A stretch of 64,000 bases of DNA, taken from assembly GCF_004362015.1 (NCBI RefSeq), contig NZ_SNWW01000005.1, positions 248,001 through 312,000 of the forward strand, in the 5' to 3' direction. A model generated the notes under the pieces. That model saw only the letters and a program-made list of their open reading frames with translations. It was not told where the DNA came from and made no database searches. The DNA is from Flavobacterium chryseum (GTDB lineage: Bacteria; Bacteroidota; Bacteroidia; Flavobacteriales; Flavobacteriaceae). This document shows, piece after piece, positions 33,522 to 42,796 of the stretch. Within the stretch, counting starts at the first letter, position 1. The number at the start of each line of letters is the position of its first letter. Both the position numbers and the translations under genes were made by a program.

Positions 33522-33545
33522 TACTTATTACAAATATAAGTATTT
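33522..33545 (-). promoter_or_regulatory. moeA promoter with inverted TACTTAT sites
   Basis: TACTTAT (33522-33528) and ATAAGTA (33536-33542) form an inverted pair around TACAAAT. On the minus strand, AAATACTTATATTTG is identical to nirB 7343-7357 and contains the -7 box TATATTTG (33530-33537). The moeA start is 36 bases downstream. Confidence 0.6.
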
Positions 33546-34051
33546 TTACTTAGTTTTAATCATTATTAATTTAAAATAGAAAAAGGATATAAATTTAGGC
33601 TTAATTCTTCTAATTCTTTCAGAAAAAATGATCAAATAGCTTTATTACTTATTTAAAATTAAATTGTCCAAAGGTTATTTTTTAAAATTCTATTTGGGAA
33701 ATACAATTGCATTCAAAATCAATAAAGAAAAAAAAATGAGCATTCAAAAACAAAGAGAATCGTTTCGTAAATCTTGCTTTAAATGCTAAACTTATGTTTT
33801 CCAGACGTTTTTAATTCTGTTTCTAAGTTTTGCAATGCATTAAAACTAGAAAAATTAAGTATAAAATACTACATTTTAAAGCGTATCAAAAAAATATTTT
33901 TAACATTTATTTTATTTGAAAAATTACTCGTAAATAATTACAAATCAATATATTAAATAATTACTTTACCTCCTTTACAACTTCCCTATTTCCTTATTTT
34001 GAAAAAAAGTTAAACATTTTTTTGGATATTATTATATTAAAATTAACTTTG
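33546..34051. other. AT-rich region upstream of the sulfatase island
   Basis: About 500 bases between the divergent moeA and SusC genes hold no clear gene. At 33736-33789 there is a 17-codon frame MSIQKQRESFRKSCFKC, notable only because two of its last four codons are Cys. No inverted repeat of the dispersed families is present. The sequence is very AT-rich with long A and T runs. Confidence 0.4.
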
Positions 34052-34068
34052 TCTATAGAATTAGTAGA
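34052..34068 (+). promoter_or_regulatory. Operator-like sequence upstream of the sulfatase island
   Basis: TCTATAGAATTAGTAGA contains the palindrome TCTATAGA. Its reverse complement matches 42797-42813 in 16 of 17 positions. TTTG at 34048-34051, a possible -33 element, touches it, so it may lie in the promoter. The binding protein is unknown; Rrf2-type regulators use similar sites in other bacteria. Confidence 0.5.
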
Positions 34069-34173
34069 GTTTATGAATAATATTTGAAACCAAAAAACTA
34101 TATTTTGAAAACAACCGCAAGCATATCGTATAACATTCTTCTTAAAAAATACACTTATAACACTTTCTGTTAT

Positions 34174-34191
34174 ATGTGCTTCTGTTGTTAA
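34174..34191 (+). CDS. Possible second Cys mini-frame in the SusC leader (MCFCC)
   Basis: ATG TGC TTC TGT TGT TAA encodes MCFCC. It lies 200 bases before the MKKMQTCCCK frame, between CGCAAGC (34118-34124) and its complement GCTTGCG (34193-34199). Short frames arise by chance, and this one has no supporting start context, so it is noted because of the Cys codons and position only. Confidence 0.25.
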   Translation: MCFCC

Positions 34192-34388
34192 AGCTTGCGA
34201 TACTTTTTCGTTTATGATCGATTTTTTTACATCGAATCGAAATTAAAAACGAATATCATAATTCACCCAATAATTTATATTGAAAATTCCAAAAATCTAT
34301 TTGATGCATTTATTTGTATCGAAAGGATTGTTGAAACTATACCTATAATTCCAAAAAAAAAAAAATAACCAATTAACTAAAAACTAAA

Positions 34389-34421
34389 ATGAAAAAGATG
34401 CAAACTTGTTGCTGTAAATAA
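34389..34421 (+). CDS. Cysteine-rich leader peptide (MKKMQTCCCK)
   Basis: The ten-codon frame ATG...TAA ends with three consecutive Cys codons (TGT TGC TGT, 34407-34415), then Lys and stop. Its start region, TTAACTAAAAACTAAAATGAAA, closely matches that of the second sulfatase gene (TTAACTAAAAACTATTTAAA before ATGAAA), which supports translation. The hairpin at 34427-34452 follows. The TGTTGC of the Cys codons is complementary to GCAACA at 34439-34444 in that hairpin. A ribosome stalled for want of Cys-tRNA would therefore decide which structure forms. The operon behind it scavenges sulfur, so a cysteine sensor makes sense. Confidence 0.6.
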   Translation: MKKMQTCCCK

Positions 34422-34426
34422 AAAAA

Positions 34427-34452
34427 GCCATTTCTGCGGCAACAGAAATGGC
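34427..34452 (+). promoter_or_regulatory. Attenuator-like hairpin after the Cys leader peptide
   Basis: GCCATTTCTG (34427-34436) pairs perfectly with CAGAAATGGC (34443-34452) around CGGCAA. The competing helix joins 34406-34416 with 34435-34445 over 11 positions, three of them G-U. No T-run follows, so the hairpin is not itself a simple terminator; it may act on a later structure such as the GAG...CTC hairpin at 34496-34517, on Rho access, or on SusC translation. Confidence 0.55.
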
Positions 34453-34553
34453 GAGGCTTAAAGAACATTTATCACTAAATCAAGGAAACAATTAGAGCGT
34501 TGAAAATTCAACACTCAGGGCGCCTTGTTAATTACTTAAACCAGTACAAAGAA

Positions 34554-37500
34554 ATGAAAAAAAATTTAAAAACATACTCATTACTATTTCTCCTGCTCCT
34601 GACGGCGGGGATTAATGCCCAAAATACAACACCGCTTATACAGTCTAAACTTGATGGAACTGTTGTCGATGACATTACAAATCAACCCATTATCGGCGCT
34701 TCTGTAAATATTAAAGGAACAACACACGGCGTGGTAACAGATGCAGAAGGAAAATTTTATTTTCAGACGGGTCAAAAACTGCCTTATACCTTAATCGTAA
34801 GTTATATTGGATATAAGAAACTAGAAATAATTGTAGATAAAAATCCGGTTACAATTAGCTTAAAAGAGGAAAGACAAGAGCTGGACGAATTAGTTGTTGT
34901 TGGATACGGAACGCAAAAGAGAAAAGACATTACAGGTTCTGTCGCTTCTGTACCTAAAGCAAATTTATCTCAGGTAACTTCATCGGCAGATAACCTTTTA
35001 AGAGGAGCTGTTGCCGGAGTTGTAGTTACACAAAGTTCAGGTCGTCCGGGTGCTTCTTCAAGTGTACGTATTCGCGGCGGAAACTCAATAACTGCGGGTA
35101 ATGAACCTTTATATGTTTTAGACGGAATTTTAATTTACAATGACAATAATAACGGTTCAGCAGGAGTATCTTTTGCCGGAGCAAGCATCAATGTATTGTC
35201 TACCATAAATCCTGCTGATATTGAATCTATTGAGGTTTTGAAAGATGCTTCTGCAACGGCAATTTATGGTTCTCGAGGATCAAATGGTGTTGTTATTATT
35301 ACGACTAAAAAAGGAACAAAAGGCCATGACAATATTTCTTACCAGGGTTATTTTGGATTTCAGGATGTTTCAAAAAAACTTCACTTAATGAATGCCAGCC
35401 AATGGGCAAGTTTACGAAATAATGTTCAGGCAAGTATAGGTCAGGCGCCTTCTTTTACTGATGCACAAATTGAGGCTTTTAAAACTTCAGGCGGATATGA
35501 CTGGCAGTCAGCTGCTTTTAGATCTGCTGCTCCGGTTCAAAATCATCAGTTGTCTTTTTCAGGTGGTGACGAAAGATCTCGTTACTCTGTTTCTGCAGGA
35601 TATTTTGATCAGGAAGGAACTGTTATTGGATCTGATTTTAAAAGAATCTCACTTCGTATTAACTATGAAAAAAACTATTCTCAAAACTTTAAATTTGGTG
35701 TAAATGCTAATTATAGTAACTCAATCGCAAATGGTGTTGGAACGAATGGAAATGGCGGAAGAACTCCAAACCCGATCGTTAGTGCAGTATTAACAGCGCC
35801 CGTTGTTCCGATTAAAAATGCTGACGGAAGTTATAACGTAACCAATAATATCTACGCAACTTCTGTAAATGGTTTTGTTCCGAATCCGATTAACGATTTA
35901 GAAAACACGATCAACGAAACTAAAATCAACAGAATCCTAACGAGTTTATTTGGAGAATATAAAATCACTAAGAAATTAACTGCTAAAGTTGCGGTAAGCG
36001 GAGACGTAATCAACACGAAACAAAACTATTATGCGCCTGCCAATACAACAAACGGTGCGGGAACAAAAGGTTTAGCTTCTATTGGTGACCGATTAGTTAG
36101 TTCTGTTTTGAATGAAAACACGCTGAATTACAATACTACTTTCGGTGAAAATCATAAATTTTCAGCTTTAGGAGGTTATACACTTCAATATACACAAGGC
36201 GAAACGGTAACAGCAGGTGCAAACACTTTTGTAAACGATTCTAATACCTATAACGCTATTCAGGATGGGGTTGCGGTAAAACCGTATAGCGATGCCTTTG
36301 AAAGTGTTTTAAAGTCATGGCTTGCAAGAGTAAATTATTCTTACAGAGGGAAATATAATTTTACGCTTTCTGCACGTGCGGATGGTTCTTCAAGATTTGG
36401 TGCTGAATCGCTTTGGGGTTATTTCCCTTCAGCAGGTTTCTCCTGGAATATTACGGATGAAGAATTCGCTAACAATATTAAAGGTGTAACCGAAGCTAAA
36501 CTTAGACTTACAACGGGGACAACAGGAAACCAAGAAATTGGAAATTATCTTTCGCTGGCCTCAATGGGTTCTGTAAATTATTCTTTTGGAGGTACATTAT
36601 ACACAGGATTAGCTCCTACCCGTTTGGCAAATCCGGATTTGAAATGGGAAAAAACAACGCAATATAATGTTGGTTTAGACTTATCTTTATTAGACAGAAA
36701 AGTGAATTTTGTTTTTGATGTTTATTACAAAAAAACAAACGATTTATTAATCAGCGTTCCTGTGCCGTTAACTTCAGGTTATGCAAGTGTACTTCAAAAC
36801 ATTGGAGGTGTGGAAAATAAAGGTCTTGAAATTGGTTTAACGACTGAAAACCTAAAAACAGAACATTTTTCATGGAACTCAAACATTGTGTTTTCTGCTA
36901 ACAGAAACAAGGTAGTTTCTATCGGAAATGGAGTTGACCAGTTTTTTCCTGTAGTACCAAATGGTTCCTTATTACAGCAACAACCGGTAACGGTAAAAGT
37001 GGGTCTGCCTCTGGGAACTTTCTGGGGATATAAAACCAATGGAATTTTCCAGACTCAGGACGAAATCAATACACAGCCAAAAATAAACAGTTTAGCCAAC
37101 ACAAAAGTGGGTGACAGAAAATATGTTGACACTAATGGCGACGGCGCAATTACAGCGCTTGACAAAGGAAATCTTGGAACTTCTCAGCCAAAATTTGTGG
37201 CAAGTTTCAGCAACACGGTTTCGTATCGTGATTTTGATTTGAATTTCTCTTTTCAGGGATCTTATGGTGCAAAAATATTCAACGCTTTAAACCAGCAGTT
37301 AGAAATTTCTACACTTGGAACCAATGCTAATGTTACTTTAGAAGACCGCTGGACACCAGCAAACCCAAGCAATGAAGTTCCGAGAGCATCAAGTTCTCCG
37401 TTAGGAATTGTTTCTGAGCGTTATGTAGAAGATGCTTCTTTCGTAAGATTAAAATTAATCACGCTTGGTTATACATTACCAAAAAGTACTTCCAAAAAAC

Positions 37501-37679
37501 TGGGAGCAACAAGCGTAAAATTTTATGTGTCTGCAGAAAATCTGGTAACATGGACAAAATACACCGGATATGATCCGGAGGTAAGTTCATACGAACAAAA
37601 CAACTTATATCCGGGAATTGATTTTGGTTCTTATCCGAACTCAAGAACATTCATCTCGGGACTGAACGTAACTTTCTAA
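34554..37679 (+). CDS. SusC/RagA-family TonB-linked outer membrane transporter
   Basis: The 1041-residue protein starts with a signal peptide (MKKNLKTYSLLFLLLLTAGI, cleavage near NAQN). Next come a carboxypeptidase-like domain (DGTVVDDITNQPIIGASVNI), a TonB-box/plug region (LDELVVVGYGTQKRKDITGS, SSVRIRGGNSITAGNEPLYV) and a long beta-barrel ending in aromatic Phe (SGLNVTF). The start at 34554 is chosen because it opens on the signal peptide; a TTG 18 codons earlier would add hydrophilic residues. With SusD it imports a ligand that carries sulfate esters or the desulfated product, as judged from the following sulfatases. It follows the Cys leader. Confidence 0.94.
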   Translation: MKKNLKTYSLLFLLLLTAGINAQNTTPLIQSKLDGTVVDDITNQPIIGASVNIKGTTHGVVTDAEGKFYFQTGQKLPYTLIVSYIGYKKLEIIVDKNPVTISLKEERQELDELVVVGYGTQKRKDITGSVASVPKANLSQVTSSADNLLRGAVAGVVVTQSSGRPGASSSVRIRGGNSITAGNEPLYVLDGILIYNDNNNGSAGVSFAGASINVLSTINPADIESIEVLKDASATAIYGSRGSNGVVIITTKKGTKGHDNISYQGYFGFQDVSKKLHLMNASQWASLRNNVQASIGQAPSFTDAQIEAFKTSGGYDWQSAAFRSAAPVQNHQLSFSGGDERSRYSVSAGYFDQEGTVIGSDFKRISLRINYEKNYSQNFKFGVNANYSNSIANGVGTNGNGGRTPNPIVSAVLTAPVVPIKNADGSYNVTNNIYATSVNGFVPNPINDLENTINETKINRILTSLFGEYKITKKLTAKVAVSGDVINTKQNYYAPANTTNGAGTKGLASIGDRLVSSVLNENTLNYNTTFGENHKFSALGGYTLQYTQGETVTAGANTFVNDSNTYNAIQDGVAVKPYSDAFESVLKSWLARVNYSYRGKYNFTLSARADGSSRFGAESLWGYFPSAGFSWNITDEEFANNIKGVTEAKLRLTTGTTGNQEIGNYLSLASMGSVNYSFGGTLYTGLAPTRLANPDLKWEKTTQYNVGLDLSLLDRKVNFVFDVYYKKTNDLLISVPVPLTSGYASVLQNIGGVENKGLEIGLTTENLKTEHFSWNSNIVFSANRNKVVSIGNGVDQFFPVVPNGSLLQQQPVTVKVGLPLGTFWGYKTNGIFQTQDEINTQPKINSLANTKVGDRKYVDTNGDGAITALDKGNLGTSQPKFVASFSNTVSYRDFDLNFSFQGSYGAKIFNALNQQLEISTLGTNANVTLEDRWTPANPSNEVPRASSSPLGIVSERYVEDASFVRLKLITLGYTLPKSTSKKLGATSVKFYVSAENLVTWTKYTGYDPEVSSYEQNNLYPGIDFGSYPNSRTFISGLNVTF

Positions 37680-37695
37680 GTAAAAAAAATATAAA

Positions 37696-39171
37696 ATGAA
37701 AAAGATTATTATACTATTCCTTTTAAGTGCCGGTCTATTTGTATCGTGCGCAGATTTAGAGGTAACACCAACCTCTTTTGTAACCGAAGATAATTACTTC
37801 CAAACCCAGGATGATGCCGTTGCGAGTGTAACTGCTGTTTATGCCTCATTAAGCCTTGATCCGGGAGAGCAGAGTTTATTTGGCAGAAACCTTTATTTCT
37901 TAACCGATATGGGTTCTGATTATGCAGCAGCGGGAGTTTCTGCAACAAATCCGCAGGTAAGGGCAATGAGCGCTTTAACGCATGATGCCACTAATGACCG
38001 CGTTCAGGTTGCGTGGAGACAAATTTATGCCGGAATTAACAGAGCCAATGTTGCTATCGATAATATCCCGAAAGTATCAGGTTCTGAAACTGTTAAAACC
38101 AGATTAATAAATGAAGCCAAATTCATAAGAGGATTGCTTTATTTTCAGGCAGTTCGTCTTTGGGGCGGCGTTCCAATTGTTTTGCACGAACCAACTTCTA
38201 TTCAGTTAGAAAGTTTAAAATCAAGAAGAGCAACTGTTGATGAAGTATATACGCAAATTATTTCTGATTTAACAGCTGCAGAAAGCTTGCCAGCTACTTA
38301 CACCGCAGCCGATGCCGGCCGTGCAACTTCCGGAGCTGCAAAAGCAATTTTAACAAAAGTATACTTGACAAGAAAAGATTGGCCCAATACGATTTTAAAA
38401 GCCAGAGAAGTAATAAACGGCGGTTACGGATATGCATTATTTGAAAACTTTCAGGACATATTTACCAAAACAAAAAAGAACGGAAAAGAACATATTTTCT
38501 CTGTTCAGTTTGAGCCAAATCAGGCCGGAAACGGATCTAGTGGAAATAATTTTCAAGCTACATCTTTTACCGGATTTACAGCTACAGAACCTGCAGATAT
38601 TATTTCAGACGTAGCATTGTTTTATGACATTTATGCTCCCGGAGATACGAGAAGAGATGTGAGTTATGCTAAACAATTACTAAACCCAACAACTGGAACG
38701 CTTTATACGTTTCCGAAGCCAATCTTCAAAAAATATCTGGACTTAACCAATTTGGCAACTCCTGGAAATGTATCGATCAATTTTCCAATCATTCGTTATG
38801 CTGATATTTTATTGTCTTTAGCGGAAGCTATAAATGAACAAGGAGCGCCAACGTCTGAAGCTTACGAACTAATCAATCAGGTTAGAAGAAGAGCTTTTGG
38901 AAAACCCATTACAACTCCGGATGCCACTGTAGATTTAGTGGGATTAGACCAAACCGCTTTCAAAGCTGCTATTCAGGAAGAACGCAAAAAAGAATTTGTT
39001 CAGGAAGGTCAAAGATGGTTCGACCTGGTACGTTGGGGAACTTTAGTAACCGAAGTAAAAAAAGTAACCGCTAAAAATTCGGTTTCAGAAAAAAATAACC
39101 TTTATCCAATTCCGCAAAGCGAAAGAAATTTTGATCCGGTTGGATTACCACAAAATCTGGGTTATAATTAA
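37696..39171 (+). CDS. SusD/RagB-family outer membrane lipoprotein
   Basis: The 491-residue lipoprotein (signal MKKIIILFLLSAGLFVSC) is the ligand-binding lid of the SusC transporter. Typical regions are LEVTPTSFVTEDNYFQTQDD at the start, NEAKFIRGLLYFQAVRLWGG, with its TPR-like helices, and the C-terminal RKKEFVQEGQRWFDLVRWG followed by LYPIPQSE. It begins 16 bases after the SusC stop and the first sulfatase starts 25 bases after its own stop, so these are one operon. The bound substrate is unknown. Confidence 0.94.
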   Translation: MKKIIILFLLSAGLFVSCADLEVTPTSFVTEDNYFQTQDDAVASVTAVYASLSLDPGEQSLFGRNLYFLTDMGSDYAAAGVSATNPQVRAMSALTHDATNDRVQVAWRQIYAGINRANVAIDNIPKVSGSETVKTRLINEAKFIRGLLYFQAVRLWGGVPIVLHEPTSIQLESLKSRRATVDEVYTQIISDLTAAESLPATYTAADAGRATSGAAKAILTKVYLTRKDWPNTILKAREVINGGYGYALFENFQDIFTKTKKNGKEHIFSVQFEPNQAGNGSSGNNFQATSFTGFTATEPADIISDVALFYDIYAPGDTRRDVSYAKQLLNPTTGTLYTFPKPIFKKYLDLTNLATPGNVSINFPIIRYADILLSLAEAINEQGAPTSEAYELINQVRRRAFGKPITTPDATVDLVGLDQTAFKAAIQEERKKEFVQEGQRWFDLVRWGTLVTEVKKVTAKNSVSEKNNLYPIPQSERNFDPVGLPQNLGYN

Positions 39172-39196
39172 AAGGCTTACATACAAATAAAATAAA

Positions 39197-40765
39197 ATGA
39201 TTAAAAAACTGTTCATTTTTGCCTTGTTGGTTGTTGCACAATTTCAGCTATTTGCTCAAAAAAAACAACCTAATATCATCGTCATTTTGGCTGATGATTT
39301 AGGTTTCTCAGATATTGGTGCTTTTGGCTCAGAAATTAAAACTCCAAACCTGAATAAGCTCGCTAAAAACGGGCTTATTCTAAACCAGTTTTACAATGCG
39401 GGGCGTTGCTGTCCTTCCCGTGCTTCATTATTAACGGGTTTGTATCCCCATCAGGCGGGTGTGGGAGACATGGTTCAGGACAAAGGATTTCCGGCTTACC
39501 AAGGATATTTAAACGAGCATTGCATCACAATTGGGCAAGCACTCAAACAAGCAGGATATAATACTATTGTTTCGGGAAAATGGCACGTTGGTTTAGTACC
39601 ATCGGCATGGGCAGTTAATCGAGGGTTTGACGATTCTTTTACTTTACAAAATAATGGGAGCAGTTATTTTAATTCGGAACCTTTGTATAATGACGGAAGA
39701 AAAGTTACTTTTTTGAAAGGAGATAAAGAAATTATCCGCAAGGATACTTCTACCTATCTGACACAGGAGATCACCAATTTCGCCATTAATTCTTTAGAAA
39801 AACAACGAAATCAGCAACATCCTTTTTTCCTATATGTAGCTTATAATGCTCCGCATTGGCCCATTCAGGCATTGCCGGAAGATATTGCAAAATACAAAGG
39901 CAAATACAGAGAAGGCTGGGATAAATTGAGAGCAAGCCGTTTTAAAAAATTAAAAGGACAGGGAATTATTGATAAAAATTGGGCCTTATCAAATCGTTTT
40001 GAAAAAGTTCCGGATTGGGAAAAACTAAGCCCCGAAGAAAAAGACAAATGGGATACCCGAATGGCAATTTACGCCGCCATGATTGACCGAATGGATGCTG
40101 GAATTGGAGAAATCCTTCAAAAAGTCAAGTCTTTGGGAGAAGAAGATAATACCCTTATTCTTTTTCTTTCAGATAATGGCGGAAGTGCCGATGACGTAAA
40201 AAACTGGAATTATGTTACACAAAAAAATGGAATACCAGGTTCGGTTGCATCGATTGATAGTTACGAAAGTCCTTGGGGAAATGTGAGTAACACGCCTTTT
40301 CAATTATTCAAAAAGAACACCCACGAAGGCGGTATTGCTTCACCTTTTATTGCTTATTATCCAAAGCATATTAAGGCAGGTACAATAAGTAACCGGGTAA
40401 GTCATGTAATTGATATTTTTCCAACTTGTTTAGAATATGCCGGTTTTCAATATCCCAATTCTTTTCAAGGAAAAAGTCTGACACCGTTAGAAGGCATTAG
40501 CTTAAAAAAGGAATTTGAAGGACAACAATCTGATGTGCATGAAGCTTTGTTTTGGGAACATGAAGGCAGCAAAGCAGTACGAAAAGGCCAGTGGAAAGCA
40601 GTAGCCGAAAACAATCAGCCTTGGGAATTGTACAATCTTGCTACAGACAGAACTGAAACAAAAAATCTTGCAAAACCAGAACCAAAACTACTCCAAACGC
40701 TAATTGAATTACATCAGCAATGGTCAGCAAAAGTAGGTGTCGCAGATTGGAATAAAATAAAATAA
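39197..40765 (+). CDS. Secreted sulfatase (formylglycine type)
   Basis: The 522-residue enzyme hydrolyses sulfate esters in the periplasm (signal MIKKLFIFALLVVAQFQLFA). The active-site motif is C71-C-P-S-R75 followed by ASLLTG; C71 would be converted to formylglycine. Metal ligands are ADDLG near residue 32 and LSDNGG, and GKWHVG is also family-conserved. It belongs to the arylsulfatase A-like group. The presence of a second sulfatase behind it suggests different ester types. The maturation enzyme that makes formylglycine is not in the window. Confidence 0.93.
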   Translation: MIKKLFIFALLVVAQFQLFAQKKQPNIIVILADDLGFSDIGAFGSEIKTPNLNKLAKNGLILNQFYNAGRCCPSRASLLTGLYPHQAGVGDMVQDKGFPAYQGYLNEHCITIGQALKQAGYNTIVSGKWHVGLVPSAWAVNRGFDDSFTLQNNGSSYFNSEPLYNDGRKVTFLKGDKEIIRKDTSTYLTQEITNFAINSLEKQRNQQHPFFLYVAYNAPHWPIQALPEDIAKYKGKYREGWDKLRASRFKKLKGQGIIDKNWALSNRFEKVPDWEKLSPEEKDKWDTRMAIYAAMIDRMDAGIGEILQKVKSLGEEDNTLILFLSDNGGSADDVKNWNYVTQKNGIPGSVASIDSYESPWGNVSNTPFQLFKKNTHEGGIASPFIAYYPKHIKAGTISNRVSHVIDIFPTCLEYAGFQYPNSFQGKSLTPLEGISLKKEFEGQQSDVHEALFWEHEGSKAVRKGQWKAVAENNQPWELYNLATDRTETKNLAKPEPKLLQTLIELHQQWSAKVGVADWNKIK

Positions 40766-40790
40766 TACAGTTAACTAAAAACTATTTAAA

Positions 40791-42710
40791 ATGAAAAAAA
40801 TTAATAACCAAAGTACAATCAAAAGTCCTAAGACGGGACTTTTGATTACCGCATTACTGGTCGCACAATTCGGTTTTGCGCAAGAACAAGATCCTAATTT
40901 TAAAGGTGTTGTTGGAAAAACATTGGCTGATTCTAAAGAATATTGGCCAGAACCTGTAAAAGCACCAACGGGAGCGCCAAACATTGTCTGGATTTTATTA
41001 GATGATGTAGGATTTGGAGCTTCAAGCGCTTTTGGAGGTTTAATTCAAACACCAACTTTTGATGAACTGGCAAATAACGGTTTGCGTTATACCAATTTCC
41101 ATACAACAGCAATTTGCGCGCCAACCCGAGCAGCTTTATTAACCGGAAGAAATTCAGGAAAAGTTCACGTAAGTGGATTTTCTCACACAGTATTATCAGC
41201 AGGTTTCCCGGGTTGGGATGGTAGAATTCCGGCAGATAAAGGAACAATTGCGGAGATTTTAAGAGATAAAGGATATAATACTTTTGCTGTTGGTAAATAC
41301 GGATTGACTCCTGATGAAGAAGCTTCTGATGCTGGTCCGTTTGACAGATGGCCAACCGGAAAAGGTTTTGAACACTTTTTTGGTTTCTTAGGATCACAAA
41401 CAGATCAATACAAACCTGATTTAGTAGAAGATAACACGCACGTAGTTCCTGACGGAAGACACTTAACAGATCAAATTACTGATAAAGCAATTGGTTATAT
41501 CACGAAGCAGCATAAAGCGGCTCCTGACAAACCTTTCTTTTTATACTATGCGCCGGGAGCGGTTCACGCACCTCATCAGGTTGAAGAAAAATGGAGCGAT
41601 CAATATAAAGGAAAATTTGACGAAGGCTGGGATGTTTACCGCGAGAAAGTGTTAGCCAATCAGAAAAAATTAGGTGTAATTCCAGCGAATGCAATTTTAC
41701 CGGAACGTAACCCAATTATTGCCGACTGGAAAAAACTAACTCCGGACCAAAAGAAAGTTTATGCACGTTTTATGGAAGTTTACGCCGGATATCTTACTTA
41801 CACAGATCATGAAATTGGAAGAGTTATCGATCATTTAAAAGCATCAGGTCAATTAGAAAACACATTGATTTTTGTTGCCATTGGCGATAACGGAGCCAGT
41901 AAAGAAGGTACTTTACAAGGAACAATTAATCAAAATCTTTTTGCCGGAGGCTTTTCTGATGAAAAAAACTTTCAGGATAACTTAAACAACATTGGAGAAA
42001 TTGGAACTGCAAAAGGTTTAAATACGAACTTCCCTTTAGGTTGGGCGCAGGCAACAAATGCACCTTTCAAAAACTGGAAACAAGATGCGCATTCTGAAGG
42101 CGGAACCCGTAATCCGCTGATTGTTTTTTATCCAAAAGGAATCAAAGAAAAAGGCGGCATCAGAAATCAATACAGCCACGTAACAGATTTATTGCCAACT
42201 ACATTGGATATCGCAGGACTTAAAGCTCCGGAGCAAATTCGTGAAATCAAGCAGGATAAAATACAAGGTTCTTCTTTCTATGCTTCTTTAAATGATGCAA
42301 AAGCGGAGTCGTTACACAAAGTACAATACTATTACATTTTCGGAAACAGAGCTATTTATAAAGATGGATGGAAAGCGGCAGCAGCACATCTTCCGGATTC
42401 TTTCACCTTAAAAAAATCAATAGGTACAAGTGAAACTCCTGTAAAAAGTAATTTTGATACTGATGTTTGGGAATTATACAATTTGAATGAAGATTTTAAT
42501 GAGCGTGTAAATCTGGCTAAAAAATATCCGGAAAAACTGGCCGAACTTCAAAAATTGTTTGATGAACAAGCCAAAGAAAATAACGTTTATCCGTTAATCG
42601 ACTGGCAAGATGTTTTCAGCAGAAGAATTCATAATAACGGAACTGATAAAAGTAAAAATCTTCAGGAATTAATTCGTCAGGCCAATAAACCTGCCGGAAG
42701 CACTAATTAA
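40791..42710 (+). CDS. Secreted arylsulfatase (formylglycine type), second copy
   Basis: The 639-residue enzyme has an N-terminal signal (TGLLITALLVAQFGFA) and the canonical motif C109-A-P-T-R113 AALLTGR. Other conserved parts are WILLDDVGFG (metal Asp pair), VGKYGLTPD, GDNGAS and HSEGGTRNPLIVFYP. Overall it resembles Pseudomonas AtsA-type arylsulfatases, and differs clearly from the first sulfatase. The start region TTAACTAAAAACTATTTAAA is nearly the same as that of the Cys leader peptide. It ends the SusC-SusD-sulfatase unit; the next genes have their own operator. Confidence 0.93.
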   Translation: MKKINNQSTIKSPKTGLLITALLVAQFGFAQEQDPNFKGVVGKTLADSKEYWPEPVKAPTGAPNIVWILLDDVGFGASSAFGGLIQTPTFDELANNGLRYTNFHTTAICAPTRAALLTGRNSGKVHVSGFSHTVLSAGFPGWDGRIPADKGTIAEILRDKGYNTFAVGKYGLTPDEEASDAGPFDRWPTGKGFEHFFGFLGSQTDQYKPDLVEDNTHVVPDGRHLTDQITDKAIGYITKQHKAAPDKPFFLYYAPGAVHAPHQVEEKWSDQYKGKFDEGWDVYREKVLANQKKLGVIPANAILPERNPIIADWKKLTPDQKKVYARFMEVYAGYLTYTDHEIGRVIDHLKASGQLENTLIFVAIGDNGASKEGTLQGTINQNLFAGGFSDEKNFQDNLNNIGEIGTAKGLNTNFPLGWAQATNAPFKNWKQDAHSEGGTRNPLIVFYPKGIKEKGGIRNQYSHVTDLLPTTLDIAGLKAPEQIREIKQDKIQGSSFYASLNDAKAESLHKVQYYYIFGNRAIYKDGWKAAAAHLPDSFTLKKSIGTSETPVKSNFDTDVWELYNLNEDFNERVNLAKKYPEKLAELQKLFDEQAKENNVYPLIDWQDVFSRRIHNNGTDKSKNLQELIRQANKPAGSTN

Positions 42711-42796
42711 TACTGTAACCAACTAACCTGCAAAGTCATGAAAACCTTGCAGGAAAATAAAATTGTAACAAATTTGTGAAAATTCATAAATAATAT

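Noticed and set aside
34500..34553. TTG-started extension of the SusC gene by 18 codons
   Set aside because: It would put hydrophilic residues before a clean signal peptide, and the segment contains the GAG...CTC hairpin of the leader.
34381..34553. A SAM, THF or other known riboswitch before SusC
   Set aside because: No conserved core of any riboswitch I know fits; the Cys-codon frame and pairing explain the structure better.
40933..41397. 154-codon minus-strand frame inside the second sulfatase
   Set aside because: It overlaps the active-site region of a clear gene and reads as low-complexity Leu-rich sequence.
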